Part shown: one piece after another, positions 49,216 to 61,217 of the stretch | Layout: each line of letters begins with the position of its first letter | Numbering within the stretch: the stretch's first letter is position 1 | Assembly (NCBI GenBank): GCA_022605405.1 | Contig: JABYQQ010000016.1 | Location: 620,001 to 684,000 of the forward strand | Length of the DNA: 64,000 bases | Direction of reading: 5' to 3' | Origin: Earliella scabrosa | Lineage: Eukaryota > Basidiomycota > Agaricomycetes > Polyporales > Polyporaceae | The notes under the pieces: model-generated | The model's input: the letters and a program-made list of their open reading frames with translations, nothing else | Told to the model about the DNA's origin: nothing | The model's database searches: none | Translations under genes and position numbers: made by a program

Positions 49216-51280
49216 TCAACCGATGGCAGCGCCATTGGGTAATGGCGCGCGGCCATCCACAGACGAGTCTCGATGCATGAGCATCTCTGCTAGCGAAGTG
49301 TGCTCCTGCCGCGACAGCTCCAGCAAACCGAGTTCACCGCCTTCGAGCAATACTCGTGCCAAGGCAGCAGGGACGAGCTCCGCATCCGTTCCGGCAAGGG
49401 CAGCAATCCCGCGGACTATCCTGCTTGCGCTGCGCTCTTCGTACCTGGTACCGATCTCATTGCACTGCCTGAGGAAGCGAGTGAGGTCTCGGAGAAGCAA
49501 GCTCAGTTGCTGTCGGTGGTGCGGCATCGCTTCGTCGTCCTTCCAAGCAAGCTCTGTGCATAGACACAGGACGACAGCTGACGCCTTCATGAACAAGTCA
49601 GGGATCCGATGTTGGTAACACGACCGCGCAAACGAGATGACATGGCCGATGGCTGAAGGGGATTGGGTTATCAGCGTCTCGATGTCGCTACAATCATACA
49701 TGAGGGAGACTCACCGGGTGGACAATGTCGGTACGGCCACACGACAACGCACGAGCTATCGTACAAGAGGCTGATGGCCGCTCTCCGGAGCCGGAAGGGC
49801 TCGCCTTCATGAAGCAGTTCCGCTAGATTGTCCAGTATGGCCTGGAACAAACAGCGATCTTTGCCTGCTCCTTTGGTGGCTCCGAGACCGAGATGCCAGA
49901 GCGTCCAGATGACGTTCAACGCTCCGAGTTTCGTTGGATCGTGGTCGCGAGGAAGATGCTTCAGCAACTTCAGAAGCATGCGGATGATGCGCGACAGAGG
50001 TTCCTTCTCAAGACGGGCCCCTACATCAAGCAGCATCAAGCCGCTGGTGCGATCGCGGATAGACTTGACGAGGACTGCTGGGGTGAGAGGGACTTCCCGA
50101 GTGAGGATGGTGATGACGAGCGTCATAGCATGGTCTGGTTCCAGCTCCGGGACGACATCGACGAGGGAGTTTTGTACGTCGTAGTCGACGAACGTTGTGT
50201 GTATCCAGCTCATCGCCTTGAGGTCGAGTTCATGCTGATTTTCCCGAACAGCAATGTTGTCGAGCTCGCACCAGTTGGCGATTTTCGGGAAGCGTTGTCG
50301 CCAATTGGAGAAGGAGTCGCGGTCGAAAAGAGGGGTTGCTTTCCATGTCCAGAGACGAGTCCAGCGTGTGATCTTCCTCTGGAGACGAACTAGGAGCCAT
50401 GATTTCGGAGACCTGAAAGGACAATGCCTGGAAATAGCAGGGGCGACAGTCGCTGCAACATAGCACAGTAGTGCGACGGTGATGAGAGATGTGACTATAG
50501 CGGCCACAGTGGACTGCAGGAGTAGCAGAAAGTCGATGAGGCCGACGAGGAAGAGTATGAGGGAGATCTCGAGGAGTATTGGGAGGAGCGCCATGATTTC
50601 TGGAACGTGCCACGCTATCAGGCCATCGTAACGGTACTGCCTAAGCCGCACGCTGTGTCTTGACGAGGGGGAGATAATCGTCATGTACTCCCGCACCCAC
50701 TGCTTGATGGTGATGCCGATGAGCGCAGAGAAGAGAGCGCATACGAGACTAGAGAACCAAAGGGCATTGATGCGTATACTCGACGGTGTCGGCTGGTATG
50801 CGGGCCTGTTGGAGTTACTAGGGAGAGTTCCGGCGCCAGTTGTCGCATTTGCGCCTAGCGCCAGCTGCTGGGATATTTGCTGTAGTAGTTGGACGGAGAG
50901 TTGGGAGTCGTCCTCTTGAAGAAGCTTGTATGCTTCGATGTTGAACGCAGTGACGACCGCAGAAAATAGACCGGCCTGTGATCGACAGGGTCAGATAACA
51001 TTATTGTAGGAAATCCCTTAGGTACCCACAAATACCAACAAGGTATCAACCTCCTCCTTCCATGCCCATACCATGGCCTCGTCGTTATCTTTCATGAGCT
51101 CGGCATAGTATGACCAGTTGGCGGGCGGCTCGACATGATCGTAATCCAGCTTTGAAATTATGTGGTCAGTACGCAAGCCAAGTCCTGTCCGGATCCAATG
51201 ACCCATACCTCGACGCGATCCAGTCGTACGGTTCTCGTAGACGCGCCGTCCAGCGAGGAAAACACACTCGGCACTGGCAT
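49216..51280 (-). CDS. DUF6535 membrane protein
   Basis: Basidiomycete-expanded family of unknown function. Four exons close in frame (51209-51280, 51030-51149, 49715-50975, 49216-49652), giving 629 residues. The DUF6535 region carries WSYYAELMKDNDEAMVWAWK, then EEVDTLLVF-AGLFSAVVTA and FNIEAYKLLQEDDS. INALWFSSLVCALFSALIGI and KQWVREYMTIISPSSRHSVR follow, and two further helices (EIMALLPILLEISLILFLVG, VAAIVTSLITVALLCYVAAT). About four transmembrane segments are expected. The C-terminal 400 residues are soluble and helical (repeat-like, for example LSRIIRMLLKLLKHLPRDHD), ending ...LPNGAAIG. The start MPVPSVFSSLDGAS is the first ATG in frame. The family is often multicopy in mushroom genomes; only one copy lies here. 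Confidence 0.83.
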
Positions 51281-52486
51281 CGACCCAAACAAACTCCGGA
51301 GATGAATGCGCGAAGTGAAGAGCACAGAGACCAATAGAGACGAATGGGTTGTGAGGACAAGCCGCGTGGGAGGGAGGCTATGGATCCGTATTCGCAAGAA
51401 CGCCGTTGCGCAGGAGACACGCATGATTGCTCTGCTTTGGGCAGTGATTCGACGTCGCCAAAGGGAGGTTCAAACCGTCAAGTTCATCTGTCATTTGGAG
51501 CCATCACGTCATGCCGTAAGCAGATCTCATGCGGTCAGTTCTTCAGGAAGCGGGAGAAGAACGCACTGCCAGCTCACCAGCGCGCAGCATAAGCCCAGAG
51601 TCGAACTCATAGGGAAATGGCAACTGACAGCACGCAGCTCAGCCAAGGTAGCTGGCGGGTTGTGTTTTGGTTGAAAGCAAGGACGCGTTCGAGGTATGCA
51701 GGAGATGGTCAACTTCAAGACTCGAAGGGACACAGTGGCTCGAGCCTGCCAGAAGGATGACTGAACAGTTAGCGCCCAGAAGGAGCGGTGTTCGAGACTG
51801 GCGAGTAGCTAAGTACAAACAAACCCTTGAACTGACATAGTCACTGGCATTCAATGCAGTCAACTCAGGGCATAATGGGCCGGGATGATCACGGCTGAAT
51901 TAACGGACGCTAAGTAAGGCTATACTGATACACGGTAGAAGAGCGAATCTATGAGAAACGGCGCTAGAGATACATACACGATGGCCAGAGACTGAGACAG
52001 GGTCCAGGCAGCGACAGCGACAATGGAGCAGGATGACGAGGATGACGGGGAAAACGCACGCAAGTTGATAACGGGATGCGATGAATGGGTTAAGGTGTGG
52101 CGCGTGGCCGCTCACCCGTAGATTACACCGGAGACTGACACACCGGAGCGGGGGTATGAGTACAGGAATACAGGGGATGGGGATTGAAAGTGGAGGCGAC
52201 CGCATGCGTGCCGGGGGAAGGAAGAACGAGTGAATGGGTGCAGCCCGCGTCGAGTTCCGGCCTCACGGTTTTGTCCGCCGACCAGCGCGGGGGGAGACGA
52301 TACGGTGTGTGGCCAGGGGAAGGTGACGACGGGTCGAGTTGGATGGGCACATGCGTGCAGACATGTGAATGGTGCTTGGGGTTTGAGGGAGGAAGAGGGT
52401 GTATCCAAGAAAGGAGCGGGATGGAGGCAAGGATTCTGAGACATCTATGGGGTAGCCAGCGGAGGCTACGTGGCCGACGCAGACGG
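51281..52486. other. Region between DUF6535 and secreted-protein genes, no gene seen
   Basis: About 1.2 kb with the promoter of the DUF6535 gene and the 3' flank of the small secreted protein. No gene recognised. Confidence 0.5.
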
Positions 52487-53213
52487 TCAGACTAGCGCAT
52501 CGAGACTCGGCTGTTGGGACCATGTTAGTAACCCAGCTCGTACGCGCAGGAGACAATCAGCGCGCACCACGTGACTCGCCACAGAAGTCTCAACCTCTCC
52601 TGCCTCTATCGCCGCGATCTTCGTTGCTAACTCCTCCACTACGGGCACGACGGAACCTACTACCGGTACCGTCTGAAAGCCGTCTACCGTGACAGCCTTT
52701 ACAGCAGGTTGCACCACCGCCGGTATCGCTGCAGCCGCTACAGAGCGAGCCGAAGTGAGAGCAGATATGATGAAGTCTAGCATTTGCATCGATTCTTGCG
52801 AGAAGCCGCCCGGCGGTAGTTGGAGGGCCGGAGGTACGGTCGCAGAGGTTGAAGCATTGGACTATCAAGTCCCATGAGCAATGATAGAGCGAGTGATGCA
52901 AGGAGTGAAGCATACCTCAGTCGTGCTCTCTGACGGCAATGCTACTAAGCATCCCATGATACGACAGCCGCGAGGGGATAGCCTCTGCTGCAATACCGCA
53001 CGAGGGTTTAGGATCCAGATCCAGAGAGTTCGAACGAGAACGTACCATGGAGGATGCAGCAGCGTTGGGGATCGGCGCAGCGTAGGATACCGGGAAGGCT
53101 GGACATGGGACAATCAATTTTCGTCACCTGTGAGGGAAGGACGCAGGTCACTCACCGCCAACGAAGAGCGCCGAGATCGCAAAGGTGCGGGTGAGAATGA
53201 ACGTAGGGGCCAT
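52487..53213 (-). CDS. Small secreted protein, no recognised family
   Basis: Five short exons (53156-53213, 53046-53098, 52916-52987, 52568-52861, 52487-52510) close exactly in frame to 166 residues, which supports a real gene. The spliced N-terminus is a good signal peptide: a short basic start (MAPTFILTRTF) and a hydrophobic core AISALFVGAFPVSYAAP formed across the first intron. Cleavage near SYA-AP is likely. The mature part has no cysteine pattern typical of effectors; it is rich in Ala, Val, Ser and Pro (ARSVAAAAIPAVVQPAVKAV, then VVGSVVPVVEELATKI). It ends PSLDALV. I do not recognise a family. It is divergent from the GBD/FH3 gene. It could be a secreted or wall-associated protein, but no function is assigned. 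Confidence 0.6.
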
Positions 53214-54285
53214 AGTGGTAAGACTCAAGCAGTGAAGCGAGTATTCAGGGGAAGAACGAAGAGTGCGAGGAGGGGAGAATGTGAAGGGCAGTACACCCGA
53301 TGGAGGCGTGCTGCTCCCCGGTGACGGCGTACGTCAGGTCTTATACTGCGTTGCATAGGTGACCTGCAGCTTGCTTGGAGCTGTTCAAAGGATATGTCCG
53401 ATTAGGAAGGTGCGGCCTGAAGGTGTACTCGCTATTTTTGCGGTGAGAGTCTGTCGTCGCCATTATCGGTGAGCGCGCGTCCATACTGGGTAATGAGCTT
53501 GTGACAGGAAGGCGACATTTGACTACAACGCATACCCGACTAGGTAAGAGGGAGGACTTACGACATTGATATGACGCTTAAAGATCCAGAAATGGGTCGC
53601 CTTGTCGTGCACTTGCTGTGCGCTTCTTGATTACGACCTCGACGATTCCATCCAGTGGCTTACAACGGCTTCGGGCCCATCAGGTTGACGGTCGGATTCC
53701 ACCCAAGAGGTCAAGACAAGCTCAGCGGGCCTACCTGCACCACCACAGACACGCATGATCAGCGTGGGGATAGTGCCTTGCCTTGCAGAGATCGCAAGAT
53801 CAGTGGTGACTCTCAGCTGAGCTGGCACGAACGATTAGTATGCGCTTGTCTCCGCCGGGGTACACTCACTAATTGAGCTTCACACAGCCCATTCAAAGCA
53901 TCTGAGCTTGCGTAATCGGTAGATATTAGAGAGCATCAGACGCGTTCAGCGATGCCACGGGCGCATGCGGTCGGAGAGCAAGTCGTGGCTAGTCGCAACT
54001 TCGTTCAACCTTCCTATTTGGGCGAGTCGTTTGAAGGTCCTGATTTAGACGCAACTCAATCAGGATCTAGATCGGATCGGCTAGTGAAGAGGCGCCCATG
54101 GGGGGACGCGAGCACGTGATCATACGCGTTGGCAGCGCGCGGTTCATGTTCGACTTTGGGCGTTTCAGGCGTTGCACTCTCTTGCGTTGTCCGCTCCGTC
54201 CCAGCGTCGGCCTCTCCCTTTGTCTCCGCATCCGCATCTTCTTCCTTTCTCTGACAACTTTTGGCTGACTTCAGGCGACACCGTC
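53214..54285. promoter_or_regulatory. Divergent intergenic region, secreted protein / GBD-FH3 gene
   Basis: About 1.07 kb between divergent start codons. No further gene seen. The plus-strand leader just before 54286 is CT-rich. Confidence 0.45.
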
Positions 54286-56635
54286 ATGTTCAAAAGCATC
54301 CTTCCCTCGAGGCGGATTCCGTCCTCCGACTTTCAGATGCTCACTTCCCCCGTCGACTCCTCGGAGATGGAGCCCAATGGCAAAGAGAACTACTTTGCAA
54401 ACTCAAACATCCTTAACGACTCTAACGTGAAACCTAAGACCGAGAAACGAAAGAAGTCGAAAGGCAGGCTTCAGGCTGAGCAGGAGATGCCCACCGAGGA
54501 CTTCGACAGGTTACTCGTGAGTCTGCGCTTCGCTTCTTGCATCGCCTACCTTCGCATGCTCTACCGATGGTACACAAGCATGGATATATACACATCCAAT
54601 CCTTGCTGCTGCCACAAGCTAAGAAGCTCTAGAGATATCCTTGGAGCAGAGGATTTTAAGAGCAGCACCAGGGTGGCTCACCGCATGCTGGTGAATTCAA
54701 TTTGAGTGCATCGCTGACGCATTACGATATACAGGATGAACTCCAAATTCCTTCCACCCTCCGTCCGAAGTTGGCGACCATGGACCCAACGGTCAAGGCC
54801 GCCTTCCTCAAGTCATCCCATGTGCTCGCTCAGATGAAGCCTGCGCCAGCCTCTGGCCCTTTGACACCCCGCACCCTCCGAAGGGTGCACAGTAGCGAGT
54901 CCATGCTGTCGTCCCCTCGCCCACAGAAGCCGTCATTAGAGGAGTACGACTTGACCGAGGCTCCGCAACCGCCGTTCGGGACAGGGCACTCCCGTGGCAA
55001 GTCTCTGGATGTACGGAGACAGGTTCTCGAGCCCAAGTCAGCGCCGATCGCTCCGCTCAAGGTGTCCAAGGACAAGAAGAAGACGAACACGGTCACTCCC
55101 GACCGGTATGTCAAGATTCTTCTGGGGCAGTCCAGCACGGCCATGGACATCGAGGTCGTCAAGAAGCTGCGGCTCCTTCTGAGGAATGAGTCCGCAAGGT
55201 ATGTCAGCCGTATATGGTATGCACTCGCTCCACTAATTCGGATGGGTGATAGCTGGACAGAAGCCTTCCTCCAGCACGGTGGTTATGACGCAGTACTCAC
55301 TCGACTCAACGAGATCCTGGAGGTAGAATGGAGGCGAGTATTCAAGTATCGGCGGAGCTACCACAGCTTACATCCGACACAGAGAGGAACAGCATGACGA
55401 CCAAATGTTGTATGAGCTGTTGCGTTGCGTCAAGGCGTTGTCAACGTCTGCTGTGGGCTGCAGTGCGCTGCGAAACTACTGTCCAGCGCCGTTCGACAAA
55501 TTGGTGTCGCTACTGTACTCGGACAAGAAGCCGGGCGATGTCCCTACGCGGCAGTTGATGGTCGAGCTGCTGCTTGGGTTGTTCGAGCTCTATCCCCTCT
55601 CTTCGCTGCCATCGACAGGCAGCCCGAGCCACTCTCACTCCCGGTCACGTTCCGTTCCATGGGAGCTCTCATCATCCTCTCTGACATCCAGCAGCAACTT
55701 GATCGTGCTGCCTCGCCCACACGCCACGCTCTTCTCGTTGATCAGGTCCCTCCTGCTCACTCCTGCGCCACCACCGAGTGAGGCTCCGGGCACTCCGATC
55801 GAGCCGCACGCCTTCATCGAGGGACTCCATCGTCCTCGTATCTACAAGACCTACCTGCAGGAAATGAGCGACATCTGCAGGGATTACTTCTGGGTCTTTT
55901 GCCATCTCAGCAACACTATTTGGGAGTTGAGCGAGACGGATGAGGCGAAAGTAGAGAAGCCTCGCGCACCCGGCGGCATGACAGGTGGGGTGGAGTTTGA
56001 GGCAATGTGCTATATGGTCAGTCCATGTCCTCATATAGGGGTCGCTCATGCGTTGACTGACTAGCACGTCTGTCACAGACGACACACTTGAAGTTCGTCA
56101 ACGCCATTGCAAGCTATGCGCAGGCCCTCAACCTCAACAAGGAACACGAGCACTCGGCGTTCCGATTCCATCAGGATATGTTTGCGTCAGGCATTGAGCG
56201 CATTCTGGCAGTAAGTGGACTCGTCGTAGGGCAGGAAAGGCCACTCACATATCCTGCGCCACGCAGATCGCGCGTAAGGCGTCGACCACCTACTACCCGA
56301 CTCTCCACCTCGAGATTGCCAGATACGTCTCAGCGGCCGGGCTTTCGGGCTTTGAGATCCCGTGGTCGCTTTCGCGCATGATTGGGCAGCCACCAACAGC
56401 GATGCGCAAGCAAACATTACCTCCACCATCGCGCCCGAAGACCCCTACACGCAGCGCGCCGACGACGCCGACCAAGCGGCCTCCTCCACCCGGATTCGCC
56501 GGGTACCCTGCGCAACCTCTGCCACAACCTGTGTTCCCTTCAGGCTATGGCGGGTCCGGACGACCGTCCGGCGAGCGTGGACGAGAACAGGAGCGTGCGC
56601 CGCAGAGCCGGAAGGTGACGCCTATGTTCAACTGA
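54286..56635 (+). CDS. GBD/FH3 (formin N-terminal-like) protein without FH2 domain
   Basis: Probable Rho-GTPase-binding armadillo-type protein. The start MFKSILPSRRIPSSDFQM was chosen at the family-like N-terminus, though an in-frame ATG lies at 54172. A basic disordered N-terminus leads to DELQIPSTLRPKLATMDPTV and the GBD/FH3 module: DRYVKILLGQSSTAMDIEVV, KKLRLLLRNESASWTEAFLQ, HGGYDAVLTRLNEILEVEWR, EEQHDDQMLYELLRCVKALS and GLFELYPL. After a Ser-rich loop further helices follow (TYLQEMSDICRDYFWVFCHL, THLKFVNAIASYAQALNLNK, YYPTLHLEIARYVSAAGLSG) before a Pro-rich tail ending RKVTPMFN. No FH1 poly-proline stretch of formin type and no FH2 actin-nucleating domain are present before the stop. The exon 3 to 4 intron (55334-55382) best fits a GC-AG intron. 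Confidence 0.82.
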
Positions 56636-57084
56636 GCATGCGCCTGTTGATGCGGGAGCGAGGATGAGCGCATTGATCATAGACTGGACGAGGACGACGG
56701 AAGACGGACGATATGAATAGCACGACGATCATGACTCTCGACGCAGGACGACGAACTTGAAACACCCATACATATATGCGCACCATTTCCTTCTGCCTCT
56801 ACTCTCTCATCATCCCATTCTGTTGTGATCTATTAGTGCGCGTGCGCTGCCGGCACGTTGGCTGCTACATGTGCTTGTACTGACTATGTACGTCGAATCA
56901 TCATGCGAGAGGACCTGATATGCTCCAGAGGGCCGAAGCGCGCGGCGCCCTATGTATATATATGAGGCCCTGAGGCTGTACAGCTATGCCTAGCAAGGTG
57001 ACGGTAGACGCGAGCATCTAGCGTAAGAAACTTCGTTCATCTGCACAGTGCAACTATTCCCTGTTCATACTAATTCTTTCTCCC
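56636..57084. other. Intergenic region upstream of F-box copy 2
   Basis: About 450 bases. Holds the 3' UTR of the GBD/FH3 gene and the promoter of the F-box gene, with a TATATATA run at 56955-56962 about 125 bases before the ATG. No gene seen. Confidence 0.5.
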
Positions 57085-58945
57085 ATGAGTCTCCTTGGAG
57101 TTCCAGATGATATCATCATAGGAATCCTATCGCTGAGCGAGGTCGGAGATCTATTCACATGCAAAAGGGTAAGCCACTTCGGAATCGTATCTTCCCCTCC
57201 ACCACATATCTAATCGCATGTATTCACAAGGTGTGTCGTCGTCTGGAGGGTCTCATCAGGAGCGATGTCACTCTCCAATACACGATAGAACTCGCGATCA
57301 ACGGGATGATGGACGGCCCCCTTCCGCCAGACCACCCGGAGAGCATACCTCTCATCGGACGGCTCGAACGACTGCGCGAATGCAACGAACGACTCCGGAC
57401 AGGCGCCTTCCATGATTCATGGTTCGAATACTCATGGCAACGGTGGCCTAGGATTGCGGAGATGCCCACGGATGATTGGGGCACGTTCCTCGCATTCGGC
57501 AGCGCGATTTCGTACGTCGTCGTGAAGCCACCGCAGAAAGAGATCAGTATTTGCGCACCGCCCATCCTTGGCGGAGCCACGGGGCAGCTTGACTCTAATA
57601 TGCGTAGCTGGAGAGTTCCGCTCGAGCTCTTCCCTTCGGAAGCTATCATCGGTGTCTCCGTGGATGTAGGGCAAGACCTCCTTGTGGTATGCCAGCCTGT
57701 CGCCAACAGTTGGTACGTCGCATGCGGATTTGTGACTTGTGATGAGAGTAATGATGAATGAGCAGGGACGTGTCGGTGCACCTCCGTCAGCTGAACAAAC
57801 CAGCGGATGGTCATCCCCATACAGGACATCCCGTGCTCTGTGCGGCCCCGTCGGAACAGCTAGAAACACCGGCAGGTGGGGAGCGCGGTACAATGATCAG
57901 CGCAATCCAGATTTATGGCCGACTCGTTGCCTGGCTTCTTCACCCCGAAGGCCACAACCGCAGCATTGAGATCTGGGATTGGCAAACCGGTCGGGCCCTC
58001 TGGGTGAGCATTTTCATCTCCATACTCCTAATGATCCCACCTCTCATCGGGTCATGGCACAGCGCTGTCAGTTCGATTACGAGGTATCATTTACGCTGCT
58101 GGATGCATCGCGGGTCATCGTCGCCTCGGCTGTCTCAGACGTGCTCCTCTTCTACGACATCACTTCACCATCCATCTTGGACGATCCGGTCTCCGCGCGC
58201 GGGCGTTTCGAGCTCGCGCTGACGCTTCCTCCGACTCAAAGCGGAGGGGCTCACATACAAGAGACTTGTATACCCGCCCCCACCTCACGCCGGGCCCCAT
58301 TCTGGCCGGATCCAAGACTAAGCATGGCCGTGGTCGTGCTTTCCTCCGACTGCGTGCTTCTCATCCCACACAGCAACATATACCCACTCCTCGCAGCCAC
58401 TCGATCGTCGTCCTCGCCTTCAGGCACGCTTGATGGGCAAAGGAAGGTGCCTTGGGAGAGCTGGGGCCCGCGAAACACTCTACAACTACACCGTCGCATG
58501 GCGCCGAGCAGATGGACGTACCGCCACGTGTACTCGTACGGCTCTCGACTCGCTCTTTTCTGCTTTGACGAATCAGACTTATTGGATGGCGCGGACGTTG
58601 CTATCCTCGACCTCAACCCCTGGGCGGTGAAGCACGCGAAGTGGTACTCTCCGACAGGAAGCCAGGAGGCTGATGACCGTCTCGGAGTCCTCCCACCAAG
58701 TGCTCCAGACGTGGACGTCTTGCTGCATGTTGCTTTCGAAGGAGGATTTGCCTCCTTCGGGTTTGCACAATCTCCGCCTGTGTTAGCGATGGACCATAGG
58801 GGTTTCACGACGATGGTGAGCCACCCCTTGGTTCAGGGTGCTGCCTGCCTACATAGTGACTCGTGCTTACTATTCATTGTCTGTACAGTTCGCGCGACAT
58901 GTCCAGACACCTCGCTTCCTAGGGTCCATCTCTTACTACACATGA
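57085..58945 (+). CDS. F-box protein, family copy 2
   Basis: Probable SCF ubiquitin-ligase receptor. Five exons close in frame (57085-57168, 57231-57712, 57766-58003, 58063-58815, 58889-58945), giving 537 residues. The F-box is split by intron 1: MSLLGVPDDIIIGILSLSEV, GDLFTCKR, then VCRRLEGLIRSDVTLQ. The family landmark YTIELAINGMMDGPLP follows, then VDVGQDLLVVCQPVANSW, IQIYGRLVAWLLHPEGH, SIEIWDWQTGRALW, FTLLDASRVIVASAVSDVLL, CVLLIPHSNIYPLL, WESWGPRNTLQLHRR and ILDLNPWAVKHAKW. The body is likely a beta-propeller-like fold, although WD repeats are not canonical. The last small exon gives FARHVQTPRFLGSISYYT. It faces copy 3 tail to tail, with 237 bases between the stops. Confidence 0.83.
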
Positions 58946-59182
58946 CGTCGGTCGAGTCATGGATTCGTCGAACATAGATATCAATTCCATCTGTACCTGC
59001 ACCAATTTCCACGATCTCAGCAATTGGTTATGCTAGAGCGAATGTCAGAACTTTCCAAGGGCTCCCTACGAGTGGACCCACCTCGTTTACATTCAACCCA
59101 TGACTGCCCAACACATCTGCAGCTCATTTCAAGCCTGTACAGAGTGACTCTCATACACCAGTGTCTCTGAGTTCCGCAGGTG

Positions 59183-60917
59183 CTACACAGACGAAATCAG
59201 CCTCAGACGCACTTGAGCAATCATCACATTGCGCAAACGTACGTGGAGGGTGAAGCCATCACAGTCCGTGTCCAACCGGAAGGTCCACGCGTTCTCCTCA
59301 ATCTTGAACCATGCCTTTCCGGGGTACACCGCATACGGGATCGCACCAGGAGTTTGGGGAAAAACCTTCCGACCGTCCACGGTCAAGTCCGTACCCGTCG
59401 ACCCGTCCGATACGTTAACTGCATGCCGCCGAGCGTCTTTTGCTGCCCATGGGTTGACATCGTAGATGAGGACCTGTGCAGAAGGCGGCTGTTCGTGGTT
59501 GTACTCCAACGCGGCTAGTCGGGAGCCATAAGACATATAGGCAACCCTATTGGGCCAGCCCATACTGTCCGGACGGACGAGCACTAGACTGCCGTCCGGA
59601 CCCCACTCCTTCCAAGCTAGCATGGACGTACGTCCGCTTGAGCTCGCGCGTTCGATGTGCGTCATGAACGTGGCTCGGGGGATCAAAATGGTGTATTTGA
59701 ACTGCCGTTTGCCACGGGCGGCGCTACTATCACGGTGGGTGAAGTAGAAATCGATCGGGAGGACAGAGAGGTCCGGGTCCGGATAGAAAGAGCAGGTAGA
59801 CGATGGAGGGGCAGGGCCACGAATATCGTTCATCCAGTACCTCGAGGAGAACGGTAGACCGAGTTTCAACGCGGCGGGTGGATTTGATAGCACCGACGAA
59901 GCGTCTTCTGGACGCGGAGCGCAGCGGTACACAAGAACCTTATGGTCCTTCGTGTATACGAGGTGTGAAGCATCGATGAATGCGAAATCGACCAACTGGT
60001 CCAAAGTACGACGCTACATAGTAATGTGAGGGACAACGTTTCGTCGCAGTGATTCGCCAGCTTACCATGGTAAGACATCCCCTATGCCAATCCCACACTT
60101 CGATGAAACATGGCTCACTAGCGCTCTGGGGCTCCATGACGAGAGCTATGGATCGGCCAAAGATTTGAATGTTGAGCGAGCCTAGTCCGGAATCATCCTC
60201 GTATTCCTGCGCAAAGGGACAGCTGGTGTGTATGACGTGCTGAATGGCGCTCGGATGCGGTTGACCCAAGTTAGCGAGTGAGACTAGGAAGACAGATACC
60301 TCCCTGATGATCAGCAGGGTCAGCACTCATCGTCATCGCAGCATGAGTGGCGGCTGATACCGACGCTGTTCCCCTGATTTGCTGAGAAAGAACGAGTAAA
60401 TCTTGGGCAATGTCTACTAATTTGATCTGGCATCCTTGAGGTATCCCGGGAACGTCCATAACCGACAATTTTCCCCATTGGCCGATGGTGCGAGAAGCAC
60501 CAGATGCATAGCTAGACGCGGATTGACTTGAGGAGACATAGTGGCCGTTGACATAGTTCGTCTTGTACTCCCGTAGTCTCCGTAGCCGGTCAGCTACGGA
60601 AATCGCACTGGGGGGCCCATCGACCATCCCGGTGATAGCGAGTTCAATTTTATACTGTAGACGTACATCGTTCGAAACAATGTCCGCGAGCAGACGACAG
60701 ACCTACCGAGCAATCAGTGTCTCAGCAACAGCGGACCGTATGATCACTGGGCACTTACCTGCCTGCAGACCAGCAAAGACCCGATATCCAGATCGAAGAG
60801 GACGAGAAACAGGACATCCAGTGGAAAGGACGAGAACGTGGACTTTCGCTCAGCTCCAGATATTTCTGCAGTCGCTTTATGATCACTAGATCCTGGCATT
60901 CCAGTTAATACTTCCAT
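59183..60917 (-). CDS. F-box protein, family copy 3
   Basis: Third family member, convergent with copy 2. The F-box is STFSSFPLDVLFLVLFDLDI then GSLLVCRQ-VCRLLADIVSN, followed by RLQYKIELAITGMVDGPP. Later landmarks are VDIAQDLLVLSQQI, SVFLVSLANLGQPHPSA, IQIFGRSIALVMEPQS, FIEVWDWHRGCLTM, DFAFIDASHLVYTKDHK, YTILIPRATFMTHIERASS, WKEWGPDGSLVLVRPD, AYMSYGSRLAALEY and LIYDVNPWAAKDARRH. Unlike copy 2 the C-terminus has no extra exon and ends VRLRLISSV. The start MEVLTGMPGSSD at 60917 is the first in-frame ATG; MPGSSD at 60899 is an alternative. One intron near 60300-60350 is not resolved to the base. Sequence identity to copies 1 and 2 is low outside the landmarks. Confidence 0.78.
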
Positions 60918-61217
60918 GCGAGTCTCTTGTCGTGTCGCTGGAAGCGGACTGGAACGTATTTGAGATGTCTAGATCAAAGGCATCCATAGTCAGTATTCAG
61001 TCTTGAAGCTCAGGCTCAGAGTACTACTCACCCTCGATCCTAACAATGCTCGTAGGAGTGGTAGCCAAGCCCAACATCTCTGGGCGCTACTATGTGGAAG
61101 GAGATTGGCGTCACGTGGCTGAGACGATCTGAGATCTGAATTTTGCTCCTGCAGCCTTCGCTTGTGCAGAGTGTGCACGATCGTCCTCTGTCTGATGCTT
61201 GCGCCCTTCGGTTGACC
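60918..61217. promoter_or_regulatory. 300-base divergent promoter, F-box copy 3 / PWP1
   Basis: Separates the start codons of the F-box gene (minus) and the PWP1 gene (plus). No clear TATA box. Confidence 0.5.
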
